Assembly (NCBI GenBank): GCA_023437345.1
Contig: JAEZGC010000109.1
Span: 1-5,405, forward strand
Length of the DNA stretch: 5,405 bases
Direction: 5' to 3'
From: Actinomycetes bacterium
GTDB taxonomy: Bacteria; Actinomycetota; Actinomycetes; Propionibacteriales; Propionibacteriaceae
Below, one piece after another: positions 1 to 5,404 of this stretch. Under the pieces are notes generated by a model. It did no database searches and had not been told where the DNA came from. It saw only the letters and a list, made by a program, of their open reading frames with translations. Each line of letters begins with the position of its first letter. Positions within the stretch are counted from its first letter, which is position 1. Both the position numbers and the translations under genes were made by a program.

Positions 1-108
1 GTAGGCGTAGGGCTGCTGGCCGTAGGCGTACGGCTGCTGGCCGTAGGCGTACGGCTGCTGGCCGTAGGCGTAGGGCTGCTGCTGGCCGTAGGCGTAGGGC
101 TGCTGCCC
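1..108 (-). repeat. 21-bp in-frame tandem repeat encoding QQPYAYG
   Basis: Five consecutive units start at 1, 22, 43, 64 and 88. Four are 21 bp and the one at 64-87 is 24 bp because of one extra CAG codon on the coding strand. The units are nearly identical in DNA: the main variation is CCC versus CCG for the proline, plus the edge codon of the last unit. That indicates recent tandem duplication rather than convergent protein composition. The array continues beyond the left edge, so the copy number is unknown. Confidence 0.93.
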
Positions 109-564
109 GTAGCCGGGGTTGTGACCGCCGGGGTCGGGCTGACCGTAGGGCGGCTGGGCGTACCGGGGCGGCTGGCCACCGTACGGCTGCTGGTCGGGGT
201 AGTACCGTCCGTAGCCGCCGTAGGGGGCGTCCTGCCCGACACGGGCTGCGGCGGGGTGGCCGGAAGGCTGCTGGCCGGGCTGCGGGGCTCGCCACAGCGA
301 GTCTGCGGCGCTGGGGTACTGGCCGGTCGCGTAACGCGGGCCCGGGTGCACGGCAGGAGCGGGCTGCGGCGGTTGACCGTCCGGCCAGCGCTGGGACAGC
401 GGCGGCGGGGCCCACGCGGGGGTGGGACGGCCGGCGTCCGGCGGCACCTGCGGTGCGGCGGGGTCGATGGGGGTGGTGTGCTCGGGGCCCACGGCGAACA
501 CCCGGGTTGGTTCGGGCCCGTACGGCGGGTCGATCCGCTGCGTTGGCTCGTCGTGCTCAGCCAT
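1..564 (-). CDS. Pro/Gln/Tyr/Gly-rich low-complexity protein with QQPYAYG tandem repeats (N-terminal part, cut by window edge)
   Basis: Function not recognised. Reading leftwards from the ATG at 564, the frame stays open for all 188 codons to the window edge, so the C-terminus is missing. The start is supported by AAGGAG five bases upstream and by overlap with the stop of the upstream methyltransferase gene, which suggests translational coupling. The protein begins MAEHDEPTQRIDPPYGPEPT. It then runs through a proline-rich hydrophilic stretch (about residues 30-110), a Tyr/Gly/Gln/Pro-rich stretch (113-152), and five copies of a GQQPYAY heptad (153-188), one with an extra Gln. No signal peptide, membrane segment or folded domain is visible, so the seen part is probably disordered. 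Actinobacterial proteins with such N-termini often carry a membrane or other domain further on; that is inference. Composition, codon choice and context make it a real gene, but its role is unknown. Confidence 0.85.
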   Translation of the reverse strand, partial: MAEHDEPTQRIDPPYGPEPTRVFAVGPEHTTPIDPAAPQVPPDAGRPTPAWAPPPLSQRWPDGQPPQPAPAVHPGPRYATGQYPSAADSLWRAPQPGQQPSGHPAAARVGQDAPYGGYGRYYPDQQPYGGQPPRYAQPPYGQPDPGGHNPGYGQQPYAYGQQQPYAYGQQPYAYGQQPYAYGQQPYAY

Positions 565-2086
565 CGTCGCTCCTTAGTTCGCCCTCCAGTCTGACCTGCG
601 CACCAAAGCGAGTGCTGTCGGAAAGCTGTGAACGACTGTGAAGATCGACGAGCAACCCGTCGGCGAGCAGACGTCGGACCTGGCCAAGGATCTGTCGCGA
701 CAGCCGGGCGGGATCGACCCCGAGCAGGCCCGCCACCGCGTCCACGAGCACCCCGAGCGGGAGGTCCCCGTCGCAGGCGCCGACCACCGCGGCCAGCGCG
801 GTGTCGACAGCCACGGCGCGTCCCAGGCCGCCGGTCTGGCGCAGCACTATGTGCTCGGGGTCCGCGGCACCCGGTTCGCCGATGGTCTCCTGCGTGAGCC
901 CGTCGCACCGGGTGAGGACCGCCGCGAGCAGGGCGTCGTCGGAGGCCTGCGCCGTCGGCACGGCGGCGAAGTGGGCGCTGATCGCGTCCCCCACCGGCTG
1001 GTGGACGGCGTGCGGCCACTCCTCGATCCTGACGTCCGGGCGCGCCGAGTCGGACCGGGTGACGAACACCCAGCCCAGGCCCACCCCGGTGATCCGCTGG
1101 GCGTCGAAGTAGTCCAGCCACCGCCGGTAGGCGGGCAGGTACTCCTGGGTCCCGGCCAGTCCCGCGTCGGCCAGCCACAGTTCTATGTACTCGTACGGGT
1201 CGAGCGCCTCGCGTTGCAGCACGAGGGCGTCGCACCCCGGCGGGATCCACTCGGCCACCCGCTCCTGCCAGGGCTGGTCCCTGGTCTGGGCCCAGTTCCC
1301 GAGCACGACCAGGCGACCGCCGTGGTTGAGCGGCGCGGCACGGACCACCTGCCGCATCAGGCCGTCGCCGGCGAAGTCGCCCTCGCGGTAGACCAGCCGC
1401 CCACCCGGCGGCGACATCACGTAGGGCGGATTGGTGACGACGAGGTCGAAGCCGTCGCCGGCGACCGGTTCGTACAGCGAGCCGAGCCGCACTTCGGCGT
1501 CCACCTGGTTCAGTCCGAAGGTGATCCGGGCAAGGTCGAGGGCTCGCGGGTTGAGGTCGGTCGCGGTCACCCGGGCGCAGTGGTCCGCCAGGTGCAGGGT
1601 CTGGATGCCGCAGCCCGTCCCCAGGTCGAGCGCGGATTCGACCGGCTCGCGGGGAATCAGCTGGGCCAACGTCGTGGAGGCGGGGGACGCGCCCAGCACG
1701 AAGTCGGGTCGTGGTCGGCCGGCCCGATGGTCGAGCGGGGTCTGGTCGGAGCAGATCCAGCCCTCGCGATTCTCGGAACCGTACGGCTTCAGCTCCACCC
1801 CGGCGCGGCCGTCCGCGTCCCCGCTGACCAGGCCGGCGGAGGCCAGGGGGCCGGTGGTCAGCCACGCCAGCCGGCGGGCAGGGACTGGTTGCTGCAGCAG
1901 CCACAGCCGGATCGCGTCAGCCTGCGGGTCAGCTGCCTGCCCCAGGGCGTCCAGCGCGGCGACGGCACTGTTGCGTCCCAGCGCAGCCAGCGCAGCCTCA
2001 CCCAGCCGCTGCTGCACCCCTTCCAGGGTGTACCCGGCGCCGAGCAGTTCGTCGCGCAGCCTGTCGATGGCCGGCGGGGTGAGCAT
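557..2086 (-). CDS. Class I SAM-dependent methyltransferase with NPPY motif (DUF7059/DUF7782-type architecture)
   Basis: This 509-aa protein probably transfers a methyl group from S-adenosylmethionine to a nitrogen. The Rossmann methyltransferase core spans about residues 130-290. Motif I is LDLGTGCG (153-160), the acidic loop is ATDLNPRAL (175-183, Asp177 expected to hold the SAM ribose), and the catalytic motif is NPPY (219-222). NPPY is typical of PrmC/HemK glutamine and DNA or rRNA N6-adenine/N2-guanine methyltransferases. Flanking regions of about 110 N-terminal and 120 C-terminal residues (390-509) resemble the uncharacterised DUF7059 and DUF7782 domains of a conserved actinobacterial family; those names are from memory. 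The C-terminal part looks helical, perhaps winged-helix. It is too long for PrmC, and its substrate is not evident. The ATG is preceded by GGGAGG at 8 nt. It lies divergent from the helicase and overlaps the next gene by 8 nt. Confidence 0.93.
   Translation of the reverse strand: MLTPPAIDRLRDELLGAGYTLEGVQQRLGEAALAALGRNSAVAALDALGQAADPQADAIRLWLLQQPVPARRLAWLTTGPLASAGLVSGDADGRAGVELKPYGSENREGWICSDQTPLDHRAGRPRPDFVLGASPASTTLAQLIPREPVESALDLGTGCGIQTLHLADHCARVTATDLNPRALDLARITFGLNQVDAEVRLGSLYEPVAGDGFDLVVTNPPYVMSPPGGRLVYREGDFAGDGLMRQVVRAAPLNHGGRLVVLGNWAQTRDQPWQERVAEWIPPGCDALVLQREALDPYEYIELWLADAGLAGTQEYLPAYRRWLDYFDAQRITGVGLGWVFVTRSDSARPDVRIEEWPHAVHQPVGDAISAHFAAVPTAQASDDALLAAVLTRCDGLTQETIGEPGAADPEHIVLRQTGGLGRAVAVDTALAAVVGACDGDLPLGVLVDAVAGLLGVDPARLSRQILGQVRRLLADGLLVDLHSRSQLSDSTRFGAQVRLEGELRSDDG
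570..575 (-). promoter_or_regulatory. Ribosome binding site of the repeat protein, inside the methyltransferase gene
   Basis: On the minus strand AAGGAG lies 5 nt before the ATG at 564. It is embedded in the last codons of the methyltransferase gene. This site fixes the start of the repeat protein and supports coupled translation of the two genes. Confidence 0.75.
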
Positions 2087-2094
2087 GGCTCAAG

Positions 2095-2100
2095 CCTCCC
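2095..2100 (-). promoter_or_regulatory. Ribosome binding site of the methyltransferase
   Basis: GGGAGG on the minus strand lies 8 nt from the ATG at 2086. It is a near-ideal Shine-Dalgarno match and supports this start for the methyltransferase. Confidence 0.75.
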
Positions 2101-2160
2101 ACAACCCCGTTGTCGGGAGCACCGGGGCCGGGGCCGCCACCTCATTGCCCGGCACCGCAC

Positions 2161-2175
2161 CGGGGACAGTCCCCG
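2161..2175. repeat. Perfect 15-bp palindrome in the divergent spacer
   Basis: CGGGGACAGTCCCCG has 7-bp arms around one central base. It lies between the methyltransferase start and its putative promoter. It could be a dimeric regulator's operator, or in RNA a hairpin with a 5-bp stem and 5-nt loop. The half-site GCACCGGGG also occurs at 2119-2127 as a direct repeat of 2157-2165, and a second small inverted repeat (ACAAC-CCC-GTTGT) lies at 2101-2113. No known regulator motif is recognised. Confidence 0.5.
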
Positions 2176-2205
2176 AGCCCCTGCGGTACCTGAGTCTCCT
2201 GCCGT

Positions 2206-2213
2206 GGGAGGGA
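2206..2213 (+). promoter_or_regulatory. Shine-Dalgarno-like GGGAGGGA before the alternative helicase start at 2222
   Basis: GGGAGGGA is well placed, 8 nt before ATG 2222, in frame with the helicase. The ATG at 2288 has only a weak AGG at 2277-2279, or would need leaderless initiation. The site is flanked by TGGGA (2205-2209) and TCCCA (2218-2222), which could pair and mask it. Whether it is used is undecided; the codons between 2222 and 2287 have only 15 of 22 third positions as G or C. Confidence 0.35.
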
Positions 2214-2227
2214 CGGTTCCCATGACG

Positions 2228-2255
2228 ATTGTCTTCCCACCATCCGTCGTGACAA
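2228..2255 (-). promoter_or_regulatory. Putative sigma-70-type promoter for the methyltransferase gene
   Basis: On the minus strand, TTGTCA (2250-2255, five of six matches to TTGACA) and GACAAT (2228-2233, four of six to TATAAT, with the key A2 and T6) are separated by 16 bp. The region is less GC-rich than its surroundings. Transcription would begin near 2221 and leave a leader of about 135 nt that includes the palindrome at 2161-2175. The assignment rests on sequence match alone. Confidence 0.35.
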
Positions 2256-2263
2256 GCATTGTC
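2251..2263. repeat. Small inverted repeat GACAA-GCA-TTGTC
   Basis: Five-bp arms around three bases overlap the -35 element of the putative methyltransferase promoter and lie 25 bp before the helicase start. ATTGTC occurs again at 2228-2233. It may be a regulator site or simply the result of two promoter elements on opposite strands. Confidence 0.3.
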
Positions 2264-2287
2264 AGTCGGGAGTGGCAGGCTGGGGAC

Positions 2288-4582
2288 ATGGCGGTACCTG
2301 GCTGGATGAGGGACGACGCGCGGCTGCGCCACGTCCATCACCGGCCGGCTGCCGAGGGGGTGACCGAGCCGTTCCCCCAGTGGGTGGGCGACCCGCTGCG
2401 GGAGTCCTTTGCCAGGCTGGGCGTGGTGACGCCGTGGCGGCACCAGGGCGAGGCTGCCGAGGCTGCCTTCCACGGCGACCATGTGGCGCTGTCCACGCCC
2501 ACCGCGTCAGGCAAGACGCTGGCCTACCTGATGCCCGCGCTGGCCGCCCTGATCGACGGACGGCTGGGTCGTCAGCTGCCGCCGGACCGGCTGCTGGCCC
2601 CGCGGCACACAGTGCTCTACCTCGCTCCCACCAAGGCACTCGCCCATGACCAGTGGCGGACCTGCCGCTCCCTCGACCTGCCGGGGTTCAGGTTCAGCAC
2701 GCTGGACGGCGACTCCGACGACGCCGAGCGGCGCTTCGCCCGCGACTTCGCAGGCCTCGTGCTGACGAACCCCGACATGCTGCACCGCTCGGTCCTGCCC
2801 CGCCACTCCCGCTGGATCCGGCTGCTCGGCAGCCTCCGGTACGTGGTGGTCGACGAGGCTCACCGCTATCGCGGGGTCTTCGGCGCCCAGGTCGCTGCCG
2901 TGCTGCGGCGGCTGCGACGGCTCGCCGCCCATTACGGCGCCGACCCGGTGTTCATCTCCTGCTCGGCGACCATCTCGGCAGCCGACGAGCACCTGCGCGC
3001 CCTGGCCGGGGTCGACAGCGCGCGGGCGGTGACCGCCGACGGCTCACGGCGTCCGGCGCTGGACTTCTGCCTGTGGCAACCAGACGGCGACCCGCACGCC
3101 GAGGCCGCCGAGCTCATGGCCCGGCTGGTCGACGAAGGGCGCCAGACGCTGACCTTCACCACGTCACGGGTCCAGGCCGAGCTCGTCGCGCTCCGCACCG
3201 AGCGCGGCCTTGCCGAGCCGACCGCGGTCTCGTCCTACCGGGCCGGCTACCTGGCCGATGATCGGCGCACCATCGAGCGCGGCCTGCAGAGCGGCCAGTT
3301 GCGCGCGGTGGCCTCGACCAACGCCCTCGAGCTGGGGGTCGACATCTCGGGGATGGACGCGGTGATCTGCTGCGGCTACCCCGGCACCCTGGCCTCGCTG
3401 TGGCAGCAGGCCGGACGGGCGGGCCGCGCCGGCCGCGACGCACTCGCCGTGCTGGTGGCCAAGCCCGAGCCGCTGGACGCCTACCTGTGCGACCACCCTG
3501 ACCTCGTCTTCGACAAGCGCGTCGAGCAACCAGTGCTGCATCCCGAGCTTCCGGTGGTGGTCAAGCCCCACCTGGCGGCGGCGGCCCAGGAACTCCCGCT
3601 CACCGAGGCCGACGCATGCTGGTTCGGGCCTGCGACTGCCCAGCTGGCCGACGAACTGGCCAGGGACGGCCTGCTGCGCCGCCGGACCGCCGGCTGGTTC
3701 TGGACCCGGCCGGAGCGGGCTGTGGACACCATCGACCTGCGCAGCGCGGCAGGCACCCAGGTGGAGATCGTCGACGCGGCGACCGGTCGCGTGATCGGGC
3801 AGGTGGACCCGGCCGCCGCCGACCGGACCGTCCACGAGGGTGCCGTCTACCTGCACCTGGGCGAGCAGTGGCAGATCATCGACTACGACCCGGCCGAGCG
3901 GACGGCCCTGGCCAGGCCCAACACCGGCAACTGGTTCACCCAGGCGGTCGAAGTCTTCGACCTGCGGGTGGTGACCGACGAACAACAGGCAGTGCTGCCG
4001 GGCGCTCACGCCCACCTCGGAGCGGTCGAGCTCACCTCGCAGGTCACCGGGTACCTGCGCCGCGACGAGGTCACCGGCGTCGTGTGGGACAGCGCACCGC
4101 TCGACCTTCCGGCTCGCCGGTTCGCGACCCGGGCAGCCTGGTGGACTGTGGAGCCCGCCGTGATCGCCGCCACCAGCCTGCCCGACAGCGCCTTGCCGGG
4201 TGCGGCGCATGCAGCAGAGCACGCGGCTATCGGGTTGTTGCCGGCATTCGCCCCGTGCGACAGGTGGGACATCGGCGGGCTGTCCACCGCCTTCCATCCC
4301 GACACCGGTCTGCTCACCGTCTTCGTGCACGATGGGCACCCGGGCGGGGCCGGGTTCGCCGACCGGGCGTTCGCCGTGATGCCCGCGTGGCTGTCGGCCA
4401 CCCTCGACCTGTTGCGCGAGTGCCCCTGTGAGGCGGGCTGCCCGCGCTGTGTTGTGTCCCCCAAGTGCGGCAACGGCAACTACCCGCTCGACAAGGCGGG
4501 CGCCGCGACCTTGCTCGCGGCGGTGCTCGGAGCCCTCCCTGCGCCGGCTCGTTCCGCCGTCCAGCAGTTCGCGCCTGCCTGA
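2288..4582 (+). CDS. SftH/Rv3649-type superfamily 2 DEAH-box helicase with C-terminal cysteine cluster (DUF1998 type)
   Basis: This 764-aa ATP-dependent DNA helicase/translocase is probably involved in cytoplasmic DNA repair. It shows TPWRHQ (48-53, Q-like motif), PTASGKT (71-77, Walker A, Lys76), APTKALAHDQ (113-122, Ia), TNPDML (160-165, Ib), DEAH (189-192, Walker B), SAT (226-228, III), TFTTSR (289-294, IV), STNALELGVDI (343-353, V) and QQAGRAGR (373-380, VI). A middle region (about 430-630) is followed by a DUF1998-like region and Cys712, 714, 718, 721 (CxCx3CxxC) plus Cys727, likely metal-binding. This matches mycobacterial SftH (a 3'-to-5' helicase), Bacillus MrfA and yeast Hrq1. ATG 2288 is chosen because family members begin about 15-25 residues before the HVHHRPA-like segment. 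ATG 2222, behind a strong GGGAGGGA, would add 22 residues of poorer codon bias. The frame is open back to 638 only by chance, antisense to the methyltransferase. Confidence 0.95.
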   Translation: MAVPGWMRDDARLRHVHHRPAAEGVTEPFPQWVGDPLRESFARLGVVTPWRHQGEAAEAAFHGDHVALSTPTASGKTLAYLMPALAALIDGRLGRQLPPDRLLAPRHTVLYLAPTKALAHDQWRTCRSLDLPGFRFSTLDGDSDDAERRFARDFAGLVLTNPDMLHRSVLPRHSRWIRLLGSLRYVVVDEAHRYRGVFGAQVAAVLRRLRRLAAHYGADPVFISCSATISAADEHLRALAGVDSARAVTADGSRRPALDFCLWQPDGDPHAEAAELMARLVDEGRQTLTFTTSRVQAELVALRTERGLAEPTAVSSYRAGYLADDRRTIERGLQSGQLRAVASTNALELGVDISGMDAVICCGYPGTLASLWQQAGRAGRAGRDALAVLVAKPEPLDAYLCDHPDLVFDKRVEQPVLHPELPVVVKPHLAAAAQELPLTEADACWFGPATAQLADELARDGLLRRRTAGWFWTRPERAVDTIDLRSAAGTQVEIVDAATGRVIGQVDPAAADRTVHEGAVYLHLGEQWQIIDYDPAERTALARPNTGNWFTQAVEVFDLRVVTDEQQAVLPGAHAHLGAVELTSQVTGYLRRDEVTGVVWDSAPLDLPARRFATRAAWWTVEPAVIAATSLPDSALPGAAHAAEHAAIGLLPAFAPCDRWDIGGLSTAFHPDTGLLTVFVHDGHPGGAGFADRAFAVMPAWLSATLDLLRECPCEAGCPRCVVSPKCGNGNYPLDKAGAATLLAAVLGALPAPARSAVQQFAPA

Positions 4583-4592
4583 GCGAGGCAGG
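4574..4592 (+). terminator. Hairpin overlapping the helicase stop codon, possible terminator
   Basis: CCTGCCT (4574-4580) and AGGCAGG (4586-4592) form a perfect 7-bp stem with a GAGCG loop. The TGA stop at 4580-4582 lies at the stem-loop junction. A weaker CAGC/GCTG hairpin follows at 4594-4606. No T-tract follows, so this would be an actinobacterial 'I-shaped' terminator at best. Its place between convergent genes supports such a role. The remaining gap to 4661 shows nothing else. Confidence 0.4.
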
Positions 4593-4661
4593 TCAGCACC
4601 GCGCTGGCTGGCGGGCTTCGGGACCAACCGCTCCGCCCATGGGGTCGGCTGCGGGCGCTGC

Positions 4662-5051
4662 TCAGCGTCGGGCCGTCGGTGCCGGTTGGCCGGGCGGCAC
4701 CACCCGCCCGGCGTGCGCGGTGGCGGTGAGGACCGGCAGCCCGTCCAGCGGCGCCCGGCCGGCAACCACCACAGTGACCGCGAAATCGATCAGGTCGCCC
4801 CGCAGCACGCACTCCCGCAGGGACACTTCGTTCGCCGCCGCGATCCGGGCGGCGGCGCGGCAACCCTGCCCGCCGCCGCTGTGTTCGGTTGCGGCCGACA
4901 GGGCGACCAGGTCGGCCGCGGCCCGGACCCGGTGACCGGCCACCCCAGCGGCGGCCACCACGACCACCACCGCGGCGACCAGCCCCGAGATGAGGATCCC
5001 GGCCGCCACCAGAAGAGTGCCCGAGCCCCGCTCGGTGGCCGGCGCGGTCAC
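4662..5051 (-). CDS. TadE-like membrane protein of the helicase/secretion neighbourhood (Rv3654c type)
   Basis: A 129-aa protein expected to be anchored in the membrane with its C-terminal part outside, as part of a Tad/Flp pilus or secretion apparatus. It starts MTAPATERGSGTLL, has one membrane segment at about residues 13-38, and continues HRVRAAADLVALSAA (40-54), the usual TadE/TadG-like pattern. Cys64 and Cys81 are suitably placed for a disulfide in the external part. The GTG at 5051 is chosen because it overlaps the upstream gene's TGA as GTGA, has GGAG 5 nt upstream, and places the ERG motif just before the hydrophobic stretch. An ATG at 5120 would add 23 residues lying inside the upstream gene. 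It matches the family known as 'helicase/secretion neighborhood TadE-like protein' (TIGR03816, named from memory). The Glu at +5 after the ERG glycine is absent, so prepilin-type cleavage is uncertain. It converges on the helicase. Confidence 0.85.
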   Translation of the reverse strand: MTAPATERGSGTLLVAAGILISGLVAAVVVVVAAAGVAGHRVRAAADLVALSAATEHSGGGQGCRAAARIAAANEVSLRECVLRGDLIDFAVTVVVAGRAPLDGLPVLTATAHAGRVVPPGQPAPTARR

Positions 5052-5404
5052 GGGAACTCCGGTTCGGACTGGACCGCGGCCCGCAGCCGCAGCGGCACCG
5101 GCGGCAACCAACTGACCCACGGCCGGGCGTCCAGGTCGACCACCACATCCACCTGACCGGCGGCCCGGCGCACCACCACCCGGGCACCGGGCGGGGCAGC
5201 CGTCCGGGCGCGCCGGACGGCAGCGGTGTCGCCCCTGGCCTCCTGCCGGGCGACCTCCCAGGCCGTGTCCTGGCAGCGCACCGCCAGCCCGACCACCGCC
5301 GACAGCCAGCCCAGCACGACGATCACCAGCCCGACCAGCAGGCTGGCCACCGCGAGTTCTGCGGTAACCATGCCCCGCTCGGGGCCGGTCCGCTGGCCGC
5401 GGCC
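5048..5404 (-). CDS. TadE-family minor pseudopilin (Rv3655c type), 5' end beyond the window
   Basis: The partial protein is visible for 118 codons. It is a probable Tad-system pseudopilin: one membrane helix with an external C-terminal domain. The visible N-terminus reads GPERG then MVTAELAVAS. Counting the Met after Gly as +1 gives Gly at -1 and Glu at +5, the consensus for prepilin peptidase (TadV/CpaA) cleavage seen in TadE-type proteins. A hydrophobic helix follows (about +6 to +31), then RCQDTAWEVARQEARGD, an AP-GA-VVV stretch and a C-terminal ...SEPEFP. The ATG at 5371 is not the likely start, because the ERG motif lies in frame before it, the frame is open to the edge, and no start codon occurs from 5372 to 5404. 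It overlaps the next gene by 4 nt. Rv3655c is the probable mycobacterial counterpart. Further tad genes are expected to the right. Confidence 0.87.
   Translation of the reverse strand, partial: GRGQRTGPERGMVTAELAVASLLVGLVIVVLGWLSAVVGLAVRCQDTAWEVARQEARGDTAAVRRARTAAPPGARVVVRRAAGQVDVVVDLDARPWVSWLPPVPLRLRAAVQSEPEFP
5057..5060 (-). promoter_or_regulatory. Ribosome binding site deciding the GTG start at 5051
   Basis: GGAG on the minus strand lies 5 nt before the GTG at 5051, inside the last codons of the upstream TadE gene. It favours the coupled GTGA start over the in-frame ATG at 5120. Confidence 0.6.

Noticed and set aside
1..108. CRISPR-like regular repeats
   Set aside because: The 21-bp units are directly joined with no spacers, and they read in frame as QQPYAYG within a coding region.
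121..594. Plus-strand open frame of 157 codons (and a shorter one at 453-641)
   Set aside because: It lies antisense to the minus-strand repeat protein, which has a good ribosome site and coherent composition; the product has Arg/Gly/Val-rich shadow composition and no motifs.
1431..2225. Plus-strand open frame of 264 codons
   Set aside because: It is Ser/Arg/Ala-rich, has no domain signs, and lies antisense to the methyltransferase: a GC-rich shadow.
638..2287. N-terminal extension of the helicase to a 1,314-aa protein
   Set aside because: The extra region is antisense to a clear methyltransferase gene and crosses the divergent promoter region; the helicase family begins near 2288.
2087..2287. 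LexA/SOS box upstream of the repair helicase
   Set aside because: No GAAC-N4-GTTC-like palindrome is present; the palindromes seen are of other types.
3164..4765. Minus-strand open frame of 533 codons
   Set aside because: It lies opposite the helicase, whose motifs are all intact; its Gly/Arg/Gln-rich translation shows no family features.
4428..5156. Plus-strand open frame of 242 codons after the helicase
   Set aside because: It overlaps the helicase end in another frame and lies antisense to the two TadE-family genes; the product is Arg/Gly/Ser-rich without motifs.
4480..5187. Minus-strand open frame of 235 codons in another frame over the tad genes
   Set aside because: It is a Gly/Arg-rich shadow of the two overlapping TadE-family genes, which have membrane segments and family motifs.
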